In this document: positions 25,662 to 35,979 of the stretch, in pieces
Position numbering within the stretch: the first letter of the stretch is position 1
Layout: every line of letters starts with the position of its first letter
Assembly: GCA_964605655.1 (NCBI GenBank)
Contig: CAZSDK010000008.1
Span: 71,667 to 135,666, forward strand
Length of the DNA stretch: 64,000 bases
Reading direction: 5' to 3'
DNA from: JAKLIX01 sp964605655
GTDB lineage: Bacteria > Bacteroidota > Bacteroidia > Bacteroidales > CAIXZF01
Program-made: the position numbers and the translations under genes
The notes under the pieces: model-generated
Told to the model about the DNA's origin: nothing
Databases searched by the model: none
What the model saw: only the letters and a program-made list of their open reading frames with translations

Positions 25662-28076
25662 CTACATCGAGCAGAGTTTGGCGTACTCTGTACCGGCAGT
25701 CGTAATAATTCGCAGGTAATAAATACCTGGCTGAATATCAGTTAACAAAATAGTCCCGGTTTGGTTCACCAGGGGGGGAGAAATCTTTCTATACAAGCGA
25801 CCACTGGCATCACGCACCTCAACGGCTGTGACCTTTCCCCTGCATGTCGACACATCAAGGGAGGTGCTGCCATGGAAAGGATTCGGATAGACCAGCAAGC
25901 CGGAGGATGACTCCTGGAGAGACTCAAGGCCGGCACCGGAAAGGACCAGCTCAGTTTTAAAGGCACTGCTGTTATAGGTGGAGGCCAATACCTCCCATCC
26001 TGTGGCGCAAGGGAAAGCATGGGAGAGTGCCGAGACCTGTCCGCTGGGCAGCCCGTCACTGGCATCATTCCAGGTAAGGCCTCCGTCCTCGGAAAGGATA
26101 ACCCCTTCTCCAATGGTGGAAGCATAAATGACATTGGAATTCTGTGGACTGACGACAATGTCAGAAATCCTGGCCTGGGCGCCGAGGTCATAGACCGGAC
26201 TGTTCCAGGTGGCACCGTTATCTTCCGAAATAATGATTCTTCCGTTCGCATCATTACCACCACAACCAAGGATGATCTTCGCCGGTTGATCCGGGTCGCA
26301 GACCACGCTGCTGTAATATTTTAAAGAAAGAGGAATGTTGTCGCCTATGCTGGTCCAGGTGTTGCCCCCATCCTCGCTCCTGAGCAATTTCCCTTCCAGA
26401 TCAGATTTCATCGCAGCATAAATAACCTGGTCGTTGGATCCGGGTTTGATCGATAAATATTGAAAACTCTCAGAGTTGTCGGGTGATCCCATATACACAT
26501 TCTGCCAGGTCTGTCCACCGTTGATGGTTCTGTAGATCATGGATTCCCAACCATTAAGCCCGAAATTGTTGCCTCCGATGAAAATCAACTCCGGATTGGT
26601 CTCGGAAGCAGCAATAGCAAAAATCTCTGTTTCGAAGTAGGAGCCGATATTGGGTCCTTTGTTTACCCAGTTTATGCCGTTGTCGGTCGATTTATACAGT
26701 CCTTCCTGAGCAATCGAAGAAGGACCGTTCGACCAGGCGTACATGGCTCCGTCGGCCCCAAAGGTGACCTTCGAATAGCGTGTTCCTGGAAGCCCGGTCA
26801 CCATGGTCCAGGTGTTACCTGTATCTGCTGACATATAACAACCTCCGGAGTTCTCAGCTTCAAACCCTGCCAATACCCGGGAGGGTTGCACAGGGTCAAT
26901 GTCTATATCATTGATATTCAAGGTACTGATTCCATTGTGTGCATAAACCCAGCTGTTCCCGGCGTCAACACTCTTGCAGATGGCAATACTGAGATATCCT
27001 GCAAATAGGATACTTGTTGAACCTGTCCTGAAGATCAGGCATCGGGCAGCGCCGTTCTCCCCGGCACCGTTGGTGTTGTAGTTCCAGTTAAGGCCTCCGT
27101 CATGGGTGTAGTATATCCCGTCACCTTCTGTGGCCACATACATCACATCCGGGTTCGTCGGATCGATGAGAAGGTCGTTGGAGACTTTGTTGGGGAATAG
27201 AGTCGAGATATTGGTCCATCCCAATCCCCAGTCTTCACTCATATAAACTCCCATATACTGACTTCCGAAGAGCTGACCTCCGGCAATAAATACTTTTTGG
27301 TCAGCAATTTTTACAGCGTTAAAAGGTACTCCAGCAGGCAGATTGATGCTGAAGTCTTCCCAGCTAGTGCCGCCGTTGAAACTGGCTACGCAATAAGCAG
27401 TGCTGAAGCCGCTGATGCCAATCGCAAAAATGGTCTGGCTGTTGTCGGGATCAACACAGATGTCTACTACACTTGTACCAACAGGAAGTACGGAAGTCAT
27501 GTCAAAGGCATTCCAGGTCAATCCTCCGTCGGTACTTCTGATAATGACCTCATTAACCGTCGCTGAAAGGTTTGAAGAAAGCCCTACATAAAAAGTGTTG
27601 CTGTCTTGTGGATCAATGCTCACACACAATCCGGGTGTGTTCACCGGTGTGTTGATATTCTGCCAACTGCTTCCTCCATCCGTTGACCGGAAGACTTTAC
27701 CGAAAATGTAGGGACTCGTGGCAATCATAGTGCCGTTGGATGACGACTCAATGGCATTGACATTCCCTCCGCTGAGCGTGATCAAGCTGTTCAGTTTGGT
27801 CCAGTTGTTACCTCCGTCACCACTGACAAAGGGCGTGGTCCCCACAGCAAAAAGCTTTTCAGGATAGAGGGGATTGCCCGACATATCGGTAATATCGCCA
27901 CCAAATGGGCCAATCGATGTCCAGGTGTTACCAGCCATGGGGGAGAAGGAGGGCTGGGCATTACTGGCCGGGAGTACCTGCTTGCGGTTTCCCTGCAGGT
28001 CGATATCAGACAGAGGCACCTGGCCGTAACTGTTGCTGATGGCAATTACGAATAAAAGCACAAAGAAATTCTTCAT
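25662..28076 (-). CDS. Secreted BNR/sortilin-like beta-propeller protein with T9SS sorting domain
   Basis: An 804-residue secreted protein. A signal peptide (MKNFFVLLFVIAISNSYGQ) is followed by a region with about 13 Asp-box motifs of the form S-x-D-x-G-x-T-W (for example STDGGSSW, SEDGGNTW, SADTGNTW, SEDGGLTW), which mark one or two sortilin/BNR-type propellers. The C-terminal 80 residues are a T9SS sorting domain with VYPNPFHG. Similar proteins are abundant in Bacteroidota; some relatives bind polysaccharide or protein ligands, but no catalytic residues are recognisable. The gene ahead of it (28115-28840) is another T9SS cargo 38 bp away, and the two may be co-transcribed. Confidence 0.88.
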   Translation of the reverse strand: MKNFFVLLFVIAISNSYGQVPLSDIDLQGNRKQVLPASNAQPSFSPMAGNTWTSIGPFGGDITDMSGNPLYPEKLFAVGTTPFVSGDGGNNWTKLNSLITLSGGNVNAIESSSNGTMIATSPYIFGKVFRSTDGGSSWQNINTPVNTPGLCVSIDPQDSNTFYVGLSSNLSATVNEVIIRSTDGGLTWNAFDMTSVLPVGTSVVDICVDPDNSQTIFAIGISGFSTAYCVASFNGGTSWEDFSINLPAGVPFNAVKIADQKVFIAGGQLFGSQYMGVYMSEDWGLGWTNISTLFPNKVSNDLLIDPTNPDVMYVATEGDGIYYTHDGGLNWNYNTNGAGENGAARCLIFRTGSTSILFAGYLSIAICKSVDAGNSWVYAHNGISTLNINDIDIDPVQPSRVLAGFEAENSGGCYMSADTGNTWTMVTGLPGTRYSKVTFGADGAMYAWSNGPSSIAQEGLYKSTDNGINWVNKGPNIGSYFETEIFAIAASETNPELIFIGGNNFGLNGWESMIYRTINGGQTWQNVYMGSPDNSESFQYLSIKPGSNDQVIYAAMKSDLEGKLLRSEDGGNTWTSIGDNIPLSLKYYSSVVCDPDQPAKIILGCGGNDANGRIIISEDNGATWNSPVYDLGAQARISDIVVSPQNSNVIYASTIGEGVILSEDGGLTWNDASDGLPSGQVSALSHAFPCATGWEVLASTYNSSAFKTELVLSGAGLESLQESSSGLLVYPNPFHGSTSLDVSTCRGKVTAVEVRDASGRLYRKISPPLVNQTGTILLTDIQPGIYYLRIITTAGTEYAKLCSM

Positions 28077-28114
28077 AAACTACTGGATATTAATATCATA
28101 TAAATCAGATAAAC

Positions 28115-28840
28115 TTAATGGACGGCCCATCTTTTTACTGTCACACTCTTCCCCTCTCTTTTTAAAACACAGCAATAGATACCTGGCGAGAGCCTGCTCA
28201 CATCGATAACCGATTCACTGTTACCGGCGGGGGAAATGGCAGGTAATACCAGTGCCCCCATCAAGTCTCTCATTTCAATAATATCAGTCTGGGAACCAGT
28301 GAAGCCGGGGTTATAGCTGATGGTAAGCATTGTATTACAGGGGTTGGGCCACAATGTCAGCAGGGGGCCCTCCCTATTATTATCATGGATGCCACTCAGG
28401 TTGGTGGTGTATTTGATAGAAAAACCAATGGAATCGTTCGGGCTGCTCGTCAGGGAGTAAACATATTGAATAATAGAGACACCGCTTACTCCCATTGGGA
28501 GGTAATGGGTAAACAGCATAGGACCTTCCTCCCCCGGCAGGATCATCACCGGGTTGCTCACCGTCATGGAAGAATCATAATCCTGTCCGAAGCTAAAGAA
28601 ATGGTTGGTCCCTGGTGCCAGTAATTTCAATCTTTTCTTCACGATTATGTATGAAGGAACACCGGCATTACTGGTGACAGAGACATTAAAGAACAGGTCG
28701 GGTGAACTGGAACCGGCTATAATATAGACCGTAGTGTCGTTAGTCAGGGGGCCATCGGGACCTTTGATCGTGAGTATCTGGCCCGTGGTGAAAAATGGGA
28801 TCAGGCTCAATATCATCCAGAGGTATGCGATGCGTGACAT
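28115..28840 (-). CDS. Small T9SS-secreted protein of unknown function
   Basis: A 241-residue protein with a signal peptide (MSRIAYLWMILSLIPFFTTGQ), a beta-rich middle domain without recognisable motifs, and a C-terminal sorting domain beginning near LWPNPCNT and ending in a VKRW strand. The middle region mentions nothing diagnostic; it might be an immunoglobulin-like domain. It is upstream of the BNR protein in the same direction and 46 bp downstream of the glycosyltransferase gene. Function unknown. Confidence 0.8.
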   Translation of the reverse strand: MSRIAYLWMILSLIPFFTTGQILTIKGPDGPLTNDTTVYIIAGSSSPDLFFNVSVTSNAGVPSYIIVKKRLKLLAPGTNHFFSFGQDYDSSMTVSNPVMILPGEEGPMLFTHYLPMGVSGVSIIQYVYSLTSSPNDSIGFSIKYTTNLSGIHDNNREGPLLTLWPNPCNTMLTISYNPGFTGSQTDIIEMRDLMGALVLPAISPAGNSESVIDVSRLSPGIYCCVLKREGKSVTVKRWAVH

Positions 28841-28886
28841 GATTTAATGATTAAAAGTTTTTATTAATATTCTGATCATCAGAAGA

Positions 28887-30050
28887 CTAATCGCCCTTGG
28901 TTTTTATCGATAGCGTACTGATGAAAAAACTGTTCTGTATGATCTGTATTCCCGAGATCAGGGAGATGACGGCCGGAATGAGCAGGCGAAGCATGGAACG
29001 TGGCACCAGGTCACCAAAGTGCACCGAATACCATTCTCTGAACCCCAGGATAGTGAGTATCACACCGGTAAGGATGAGAAGGCTGCCTGCAACGATCCCT
29101 TTTTCAAGGCTGAACCAGCGGATAAGAAAATAATAGGTTTTATTCTGGGGAAGAAATCCCTGGTTCCCTCCGTAGACCTTGGAGAACACGTAAAAGAAAA
29201 TGAATTGCAATCCAATGAACAACAAGGCCCCGGCATATAAAAGGGTATGTATGTCGAGGTTGACCCTGGCTATTTGTATAGGCTTGATAATGAGAAGGAT
29301 TGATAAGGCTAACCCGAGAATCAGAAAGAAGAGGCCGGGAAAAAAGAACAACCACTTGGGACTGAAGATCAGTAAAAACCGAAGGTGTCTCCAGCCATCC
29401 CGCCAGGTGTTCAGGTGAGGCTTACGATCTCTCCCGTCTTTTGATAAAGTGGTGGGCACCTGTGTGATGGAAAGTCCGTTTAATGCAGATTTGACAACCA
29501 TTTCTGAAGCAAACTCCATTCCTGTGGTATTCAAATGGATACCAAGAATCTTTTCCCGGTTGAAGCCTCTCAGCCCGCAGTGGAAATCCCGTATTCTTAT
29601 TTTGAAGAAGAGTCTTCCAATGAAGGAAAGCACAGGGTTTCCAAGGTACCTGTGCAGAAAGGGCATGGCTCCCTCCTGTATCCCTCCGGCAAAACGGTTC
29701 CCCATGACCAGGTCATGACCTTCCCTGAGTTTATCCATGAAAGGTTGAAGGTTCAGGAAGTCATAACTGTCATCAGAGTCCCCCATGATGATGTATCTTC
29801 CCCTGGCCTCTTTGATACCATATAATAATGCGTTGCCATAACCTTTTTCAGGGGCATGCACCACCCTGGCCCCGAGTGAACGGGCCAGTTCGACCGAACC
29901 GTCGGTACTTCCGTTATCGCTGATGAGAACTTCACCGCGGGTACCGGAATTCTTCAAAAAGGTATTGGCCTTGTTAATGCAACTGCCCAGGGTCACCTCC
30001 TCGTTAAGACAAGGCATCAGTATGGTCAGTTCCAGGGGTTCAATTTCCAT
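28887..30050 (-). CDS. Membrane-anchored family 2 glycosyltransferase
   Basis: A 387-residue enzyme of the dolichyl-phosphate-mannose synthase/polyisoprenyl-phosphate glycosyltransferase type. The GT-A domain spans about 1-235: ILMPCLNEEVT at the N-terminus, SDNGSTDGS, then the metal-binding GDSDDSYDF (a DxD-like motif) and the acceptor region FHCGLRGFNREKI. Four hydrophobic segments follow between about 235 and 380. Such proteins transfer a sugar from a nucleotide donor to a lipid carrier or act in glycolipid assembly. Its start overlaps the end of the upstream membrane protein by 11 bases, so the pair probably works together in surface glycan synthesis (inference). Confidence 0.9.
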   Translation of the reverse strand: MEIEPLELTILMPCLNEEVTLGSCINKANTFLKNSGTRGEVLISDNGSTDGSVELARSLGARVVHAPEKGYGNALLYGIKEARGRYIIMGDSDDSYDFLNLQPFMDKLREGHDLVMGNRFAGGIQEGAMPFLHRYLGNPVLSFIGRLFFKIRIRDFHCGLRGFNREKILGIHLNTTGMEFASEMVVKSALNGLSITQVPTTLSKDGRDRKPHLNTWRDGWRHLRFLLIFSPKWLFFFPGLFFLILGLALSILLIIKPIQIARVNLDIHTLLYAGALLFIGLQFIFFYVFSKVYGGNQGFLPQNKTYYFLIRWFSLEKGIVAGSLLILTGVILTILGFREWYSVHFGDLVPRSMLRLLIPAVISLISGIQIIQNSFFISTLSIKTKGD

Positions 30051-31434
30051 GAGGGCTGTTGTTTTTTTCGACTTGTCCTATTGCTTTCCGGAGTCTGCGT
30101 TTCAGTGGTTCCTGGGAAGCGAGGAACAAAATCAGAGGTAAGGGGAGAAGCCAGATCACCCGGCTTTGATATCGACTATAAATACCCGATAATGAACCAC
30201 ATATCAAAGCGTTGACCCAGAGGCTCATGAGGAAGAAAAGGATCAGGTACCTGAATTTCTTGGGGATACGAAGGAACAACAACCAGATACTGAGAAACAG
30301 GCTGATCCCGATCAGATACCATTGTACTCTGTTGAGAGGGTCGAAATTCAATCTGCCTGCACTCTGCTTAGAGGTGAAATACTCTCGTTCGTGCATGGGG
30401 AAGTGGTGATGAATCTCTGTAAAGGTAGCAGTGCCCTCATTCTGTAGCGGAGTATCTCCCGTATCGAAATTGAAGAAGAGTTTGAAACTGCACTCAAAGG
30501 ATCTTGAAAGGTACTTGATCAGATATTTGGGTGTTGTGAAGAGATCGATCAGAATGGCCCTGTATTCCGGGAGGTTGGAACCCCATCCTCCCATTTTGTA
30601 TAAGGGACTTTGGTTATAATCCCAAAGATAATCCCATGGGATGGAGTCTTTATATTGACACAACTTGTAATGATGGTCCGGACATTTCTCCTCCAGGTAC
30701 TCCTGTAGAATCTCCATATCGCAAAGACGTGAGATCATAAAGACCTCCTTCCCTTGCGCCATGGTGAACTTTCCGCCATAAGATAAATGAGTGGCGGAAA
30801 CAACCAGATAGCTGGCTATCAGGAAACTCCAGATATAAATAAGACGGCGAAGACTTAAAAAGGTCCAGCTTCGGCGAATTCTCCGGAAGCAAAAAAGGAT
30901 GCTGATGAGGATGCTGAGCAACAGGCAGATCGTCATATGCGAGTTATGGACCGAGATGCTGATAAAAAGAAGGGCTGAAATGATAATAAGGTCTCTGGTC
31001 TTCAGCTTGCCTGATAAGACCAGTAACCCGTAATTCATTAATGCCACGGCAGCAAAGACATCGGGCAATAGCTGGCTTACATGCATGGAAGCCCCGGTAA
31101 AGAAAGTGATCAGGAAAATATAGATCAGGAAAAAGTAATTTCTGAACTCCTTTTCAACAAAAAACCTAAAGTAGTAATAGGCTGATAAGGAAACGATCAG
31201 TCCCTGGAACAGGATCACCAGCCACAGGGAATCCTTCATGCTGATATGACGGAGGATCAGTCCGTAAAAGATAGGCCTGTCGTGTGGAACGGTTCCTGAA
31301 AAACCACAATACATATAGGCCCCTGTGTCATAAAAAACGAAGGGGAAATTATTGTAAAATCCAAGCCAGCAAAGGAGGAGCCCTGCCGTAATGATGAAAA
31401 GGATATCCTTGGTTCTGTGACTCAGCATCGTCAT
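30040..31434 (-). CDS. Polytopic membrane protein of unknown function
   Basis: A 464-residue protein with around ten hydrophobic segments spread along its length and a hydrophilic loop of about 120 residues in the middle containing acidic and aromatic residues. I see no motif that names it. The topology (many membrane helices and a large outside loop) is compatible with a GT-C type glycosyltransferase or a polymer ligase, which would suit the GT2 gene that overlaps it, but the usual signature residues are not evident. Either of the first two ATGs (31434 or 31428) could be used. Confidence 0.75.
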   Translation of the reverse strand: MTMLSHRTKDILFIITAGLLLCWLGFYNNFPFVFYDTGAYMYCGFSGTVPHDRPIFYGLILRHISMKDSLWLVILFQGLIVSLSAYYYFRFFVEKEFRNYFFLIYIFLITFFTGASMHVSQLLPDVFAAVALMNYGLLVLSGKLKTRDLIIISALLFISISVHNSHMTICLLLSILISILFCFRRIRRSWTFLSLRRLIYIWSFLIASYLVVSATHLSYGGKFTMAQGKEVFMISRLCDMEILQEYLEEKCPDHHYKLCQYKDSIPWDYLWDYNQSPLYKMGGWGSNLPEYRAILIDLFTTPKYLIKYLSRSFECSFKLFFNFDTGDTPLQNEGTATFTEIHHHFPMHEREYFTSKQSAGRLNFDPLNRVQWYLIGISLFLSIWLLFLRIPKKFRYLILFFLMSLWVNALICGSLSGIYSRYQSRVIWLLPLPLILFLASQEPLKRRLRKAIGQVEKNNSPHGN

Positions 31435-31521
31435 CCGGACCTGATTTGGAATGATAAACTCATTGGACTGACGAAAATAAGAATGTTTTATCTAATTCTT
31501 TCAGTTTTAGCTGAAAATGAA

Positions 31522-31555
31522 AGGAGGGCGTATCCCATCCGGAACGCGCCCTCCT
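31522..31555 (-). terminator. Terminator of OmpA-family gene
   Basis: A 9-bp perfect stem (31522-31530 with 31547-31555, AGGAGGGCG/CGCCCTCCT) 20 bp past the stop of the minus-strand ompA-like gene, followed on that strand by a T-rich run. Confidence 0.75.
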
Positions 31556-31573
31556 GATCAATTGCATGATTTT

Positions 31574-32602
31574 CTAGTAAACCTTGAACTCTACACGGCG
31601 GTTTTGTTGCCTGCCTTCAGGTGTATCGTTGGTGGCCACTGGTCTGGTCTCACCGAAACCCTGCGGTTTCAGGCGGTTTTCGGCAATTCCTTTACCTACC
31701 AGGTAGTTCTTGACGGCGACAGCCCTGCGCTGGGAAAGGTCCATGTTCATCTGGTCATCTCCCTGGTTGTCAGTGTGCCCGTTGATCTGAAGACGATAGC
31801 TGGGATTGTCTTTCATTACTTTTACGACCTGGTCGAGTATGGGGAAAGATTCCGGTTTGATCACATCTTTCGCGGTCTCAAACTGTATGCCTTGCAAAGC
31901 CTGGTCAAAGATTTTCCTGGTTTCCTGTGAAACAACCGGTGCATTATCAACCGGGGGAGTGGCAACCACTTTCTTGCCAGCCTTCTTCGGACAGAGTGAA
32001 GCAAAGTTATAGGCGATGCCAAGAGAATGAGCGAAGAACTTATCATCCACTTTATAACCGGGCTGTGTCTCTTCATAATGGCTGTGAATGCTGAAATTGA
32101 GGACACTCTGCAGCATCACCGTCCAGGAATCATTAATGTTATATCTCAAACCTGCCCCAACAGGGAATACGACAGCTTCCTGGTCTTTCCAAATTTCGCC
32201 CCCGCTGTTGAGCTCCAGTCCGGTACCCAGTGTTAAGAAGGGCCCGAGCTTACAATCCTCCTTGAGCAGGTATCCGTTATAAAATTTATAATGGACCCTG
32301 AAAGTGTACGTTTGTACATTGCCTTTGAAGATTTGCACATCTTCCTTGGTGTAGCCAAGGTTCCCGAATTCTGCATTCAGACTGTAATCGAAGCTGTTGT
32401 CAGCATAAAGCCGGCCTGTGATGCCAAAAAACGGATAAAAATCCTGATCAAAATCAAATAAGGCGTTACCTACATCGCCCCAATATTCATACTTTCCGAA
32501 ATTAACCCCTAACTGGTAAGGTTTTTCGGCTGTCTGGGCCCAGAGACTTACTCCCAAAAACAGAGAGAAGATCATGACCAAAGTAATTTTTTTCATTTTC
32601 AT
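31574..32602 (-). CDS. OmpA-family outer-membrane protein
   Basis: A 342-residue outer-membrane protein. A signal peptide (MKMKKITLVMIFSLFLGVSLWAQ) precedes an eight-strand barrel-like region (about 25-205). The C-terminal OmpA domain (about 225-342) binds peptidoglycan and shows the family motif NGHTDNQGDDQMNMDLSQRR and the closing ...GRQQNRRVEFKVY. It would anchor the outer membrane to the cell wall. It stands alone with a good terminator behind it; the 133 bp ahead of it are AT-rich, and no exact TAnnTTTG was found there. Confidence 0.95.
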   Translation of the reverse strand: MKMKKITLVMIFSLFLGVSLWAQTAEKPYQLGVNFGKYEYWGDVGNALFDFDQDFYPFFGITGRLYADNSFDYSLNAEFGNLGYTKEDVQIFKGNVQTYTFRVHYKFYNGYLLKEDCKLGPFLTLGTGLELNSGGEIWKDQEAVVFPVGAGLRYNINDSWTVMLQSVLNFSIHSHYEETQPGYKVDDKFFAHSLGIAYNFASLCPKKAGKKVVATPPVDNAPVVSQETRKIFDQALQGIQFETAKDVIKPESFPILDQVVKVMKDNPSYRLQINGHTDNQGDDQMNMDLSQRRAVAVKNYLVGKGIAENRLKPQGFGETRPVATNDTPEGRQQNRRVEFKVY

Positions 32603-32735
32603 AGCTTTTGTTTTTTGAGTTAATTACTAATGTTCTTATTGTTAATGTTTTATAGGTTTTAAGATGGGCTTTTAAGTTTCTCGAACGACTATTGCAAAAA
32701 TGGAACTCTAAATATACAACAATACTTGAGATTCG

Positions 32736-33446
32736 TCAAAAAAGATGTCCGATTAAGAGTAAACGGTCTCCTTTAACTTCTGTAATTCCAAGACTGTCAA
32801 TGATATTGTCACTCTTTTTTCTTTGTATTTGCTGATTTCTCCTTGTCTCCAGGGGTGAATAAGCTGACAAGGGGAGCAGTTCTTTTACAATCAGGGGATG
32901 TTCAGAAAGATCGGGCCTTCCTTCTGACAAATAGTCTTTCATTGAGTTGGCAATGGCAATATGTTCTTCCCTGATTTGATAGGCAGCGTCAGGGCTGACT
33001 CTTTTAAAATAATGATTAAAGATGGAAACGCTTGAAAGAGTGGCCGTTGTAGCCCAGATCAGAAAGTCGGTCTCACGGGTCTCAGATTCACGCTTCATGT
33101 CTCTGACCATGTGGTCCATGACCTTGAATATGAATCCCTTGTTCTGGATATTGGAAGAGGCGGCCATAATACCAAGATAAATAGTCGGTATTATATCATT
33201 TCCCACTGTCAGGTTAAAAAAAGTGTAAGAACTGAATCCATGGAGAACACCCCCCTTTCTCAGGGTGAATATCTTGTCGGAGGAAAGAAATCTCCGGTCA
33301 ATCACCAACTCAGGATTCAGGTATGAGTGAGACAATACACTTATCATTTCGCTTCTCAACTCAGGTGTTCTGATGTCAGGATCCTTGGGAATGATTTGAG
33401 TTTGAAAGCCTTGGTCCATAACCTTTTGGGGTTGAAAGATCAACAA
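32736..33446 (-). CDS. GNAT-like protein of unknown substrate
   Basis: A 236-residue soluble protein without signal peptide or membrane segment. The middle region (IIPTIYLGIMAASSNIQNKGFIFKVMDHMV) has the strand, loop and helix pattern of a GNAT acyl-CoA transferase, with a weak QNKG in place of the usual Q/RxxGxG/A pyrophosphate loop. I therefore regard it as a possible, perhaps divergent, N-acyltransferase. It stands alone between the OmpA gene and the divergent CotH gene. Confidence 0.55.
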   Translation of the reverse strand: MLIFQPQKVMDQGFQTQIIPKDPDIRTPELRSEMISVLSHSYLNPELVIDRRFLSSDKIFTLRKGGVLHGFSSYTFFNLTVGNDIIPTIYLGIMAASSNIQNKGFIFKVMDHMVRDMKRESETRETDFLIWATTATLSSVSIFNHYFKRVSPDAAYQIREEHIAIANSMKDYLSEGRPDLSEHPLIVKELLPLSAYSPLETRRNQQIQRKKSDNIIDSLGITEVKGDRLLLIGHLF

Positions 33447-33633
33447 CTATGCAAAGTTAAATATTATTGATCATGTTTCTTCGCATGTAGTTATGAACAT
33501 ACGGAGGCAACCCTGCACCTTGATGGTTGTCTTTAAGCAATTCCAATTCATATATTTACAGTTCCTGAGCATCCTTAAGGTATCAATAGAAAAGATTGAT
33601 TATCAATAGAATAATTGAAAAATAGATCCGCAG

Positions 33634-35946
33634 TTGAGGAAGCAGCAATATATATTGCAATTATCGTTAAGCCTCCATCTGTTTTTTGGGATGCTTCTGC
33701 TTCCTTTAAATCATTTGAATGCTCAGGGGGATTTTTACAGCACCTCCCAGGTCCAGGATATTTATCTGAAAATTGATGTTCAGAACTGGGCTGGAGTACT
33801 CGACAGCCTGATGGCCGCTCATGATGATGTGACCAGGATCCCTTGTACAGTGACCCTTAATGGCCAGGTGTTTAAAGAAGCCGGGGTCAGATATAAAGGA
33901 TTTAGCTCCTGGAATAAGGACTCTGTAAAAAATCCATTCAATATTAGCCTGGACTATCATTTCCAACATGCCAATTATCAGGGATATACATCGATAAAGC
34001 TGAGCAATGTCATCCATGATCCTTCCTTTCTTCGCGAGATCCTTTCTTACCAGATAGCCAGGAAATACATGCCGGCCTCCAGGGCCAATTTTGCAAGGCT
34101 CTACGTTAACGATACTCTTATTGGACTGTATACCAATGTAGAGTCGGTGGATGATCATTTCCTGGATGAACATTTTCAATCCTCCCATAACTGTTTTTTC
34201 AAGGGCAGCCCCGTCACGCTCATCTATCCTTTTGGTCAGAATTCAAACCTGGCCGACAGCCATGGAACGGATTCCCTGGATTATGTGCCCTTTTATAAAA
34301 TGGAATCGGATTATGGCTGGTCTGAACTTTATCAACTCATTGATATTCTGAACAATAACCCTGATTCCCTGGAGAATATCCTGAATACGGACCGCACCCT
34401 CTGGATGCATGCCTTCAATTTCACCTTGTCGAATCTTGACAGTTATATCGGCTACTCACAGAACTATTACATGTACAGGGACGACCAGCGAAGGTTTAAT
34501 CCAATCCTTTGGGACCTGAACATGTCCTGGGGCAGCTTCAGACATTCGGATGGCTCGTACAATTACAATGGTTTGACAATTAATGAGATAAAGACGCTGG
34601 ATCCCCTTACCCACTTATCGTTCTGCATCACTCCCAGACCCCTGATCGTGCAATTACTGTCGAACGCTACTTATAAAAGAATGTTCCTTGCCCACATACG
34701 GACCATACTGAAAGAGAATTTCGTGAATGGTGAGTATTACAATCAGGCCATGAATTTGCATCAATTCATTGAACCTTATGTTCTTGAGGATGTCAACAAA
34801 TTCTATAGTAATGAGGATTTTTATAACAATATTGATACGACGGTAGGAGGTTCCTCAGGCATGATTCAGTACCCGGGACTCAGGGACCTTATGGAAACCC
34901 GGACCGACTACCTGATGGCCTATCGCGGGATTCAGGGAGAACCGGTGATTTCTGAAATAAGCCAGGTACAACCGGTTGCAGGTCAGAGTGATCCTGCATG
35001 GATCACTGCAAGGGTCCAGATGTCAGATACGGTGTTCCTGGCGTTTCGGTTTTCTTCTTCCGGTGTTTTTAAAACTCAAATGATGTGGGACGACGGCCTT
35101 CACCGTGACGGTCAGGCCGGTGATGGGGTTTATGGTTCCTGTATTGATGTTAAAGGCAATATCATCCAGTTTTACTTGTACGCTCAGAATGACAGTGCGG
35201 GTGTCTTTTCTCCGGAAAGAGCCGCCAACGAATACTATACATGGCAGGTCGGGATATATAAGGGTGATGTCATCATCAATGAGATCAAGACCTCTGGTGG
35301 ATCATCAACCCATTCACCTGAGGCATGGGTGGAAATCCTGAATACAACCGCTGTGCCACTGAACCTGCGCGGAGTGAAAGTTGAATCAGGAGGCGATGGC
35401 GTCAACTCATGGGTGTTCCCTGATACCCTGTTGCCTTCAAAACGGTACATCGTTGTTAATACGGGCAGTGACAGCCTTGCAGGCCTGTTTTATGCCCCAT
35501 TGTCATTAAGTACGACAGAAGGAGCCATAGGTCTTTTTACTTCTGATGCTCTCTTGTTGGATTCAGCCTCTTATGGGTTGCAACATCCAGATATGAGTTT
35601 TGGCAGGTATCCCAATGGATACGGTGGTTTTCAATATCTTTTACCAACCCCGGCAAAAAATAACCTGTTGAATCGTGAATGGCCTGTCTTCGAAACGATC
35701 TATCCCAACCCGGCTTCGGATCATCTTTATCTCGAATATGAAGGGGAATCGCCGGAAGTCCTAGAGATATTGTCTTCTGACGGTAAACTCATCCGAAAGT
35801 CGGACTGCCAGGCTGACCGGATTACCGGAGGGAACAGCCTGATAACGGTCGACATTAGCGGGATACGGTCAGGGTGCTATTTCATAAGATCTATAGGAAA
35901 TTCCCGGACCAATATTCATAAATTTCTAATAGTAAATAATTTATAA
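33634..35946 (+). CDS. CotH-family protein with lamin-tail domain and T9SS sorting domain
   Basis: A 770-residue secreted protein that starts with TTG at 33634 (a stop codon lies 18 bases upstream in frame, and the TTG start gives a proper signal peptide ending LNHLNAQ; the next ATG at 33691 would remove most of it). Residues about 45-420 are a CotH kinase-like domain: GVRYKGFSSW, FLREILSYQIAR, LYTNVESVDDHFL and WDLNMSWG. CotH of Bacillus is a protein kinase of spore coat proteins; the function of secreted Bacteroidota relatives is unknown. A lamin-tail domain (about 545-660, VIINEIKTSG) and a T9SS domain (YPNPASD) follow. Confidence 0.88.
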   Translation: MRKQQYILQLSLSLHLFFGMLLLPLNHLNAQGDFYSTSQVQDIYLKIDVQNWAGVLDSLMAAHDDVTRIPCTVTLNGQVFKEAGVRYKGFSSWNKDSVKNPFNISLDYHFQHANYQGYTSIKLSNVIHDPSFLREILSYQIARKYMPASRANFARLYVNDTLIGLYTNVESVDDHFLDEHFQSSHNCFFKGSPVTLIYPFGQNSNLADSHGTDSLDYVPFYKMESDYGWSELYQLIDILNNNPDSLENILNTDRTLWMHAFNFTLSNLDSYIGYSQNYYMYRDDQRRFNPILWDLNMSWGSFRHSDGSYNYNGLTINEIKTLDPLTHLSFCITPRPLIVQLLSNATYKRMFLAHIRTILKENFVNGEYYNQAMNLHQFIEPYVLEDVNKFYSNEDFYNNIDTTVGGSSGMIQYPGLRDLMETRTDYLMAYRGIQGEPVISEISQVQPVAGQSDPAWITARVQMSDTVFLAFRFSSSGVFKTQMMWDDGLHRDGQAGDGVYGSCIDVKGNIIQFYLYAQNDSAGVFSPERAANEYYTWQVGIYKGDVIINEIKTSGGSSTHSPEAWVEILNTTAVPLNLRGVKVESGGDGVNSWVFPDTLLPSKRYIVVNTGSDSLAGLFYAPLSLSTTEGAIGLFTSDALLLDSASYGLQHPDMSFGRYPNGYGGFQYLLPTPAKNNLLNREWPVFETIYPNPASDHLYLEYEGESPEVLEILSSDGKLIRKSDCQADRITGGNSLITVDISGIRSGCYFIRSIGNSRTNIHKFLIVNNL

Positions 35947-35979
35947 TCCAATCGGTAAATTAATCAATACATTTGCTGC

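Noticed and set aside
33634..33690. Starting the CotH protein at the ATG at 33691 instead of TTG
   Set aside because: That would remove most of the signal peptide, which a T9SS cargo needs.
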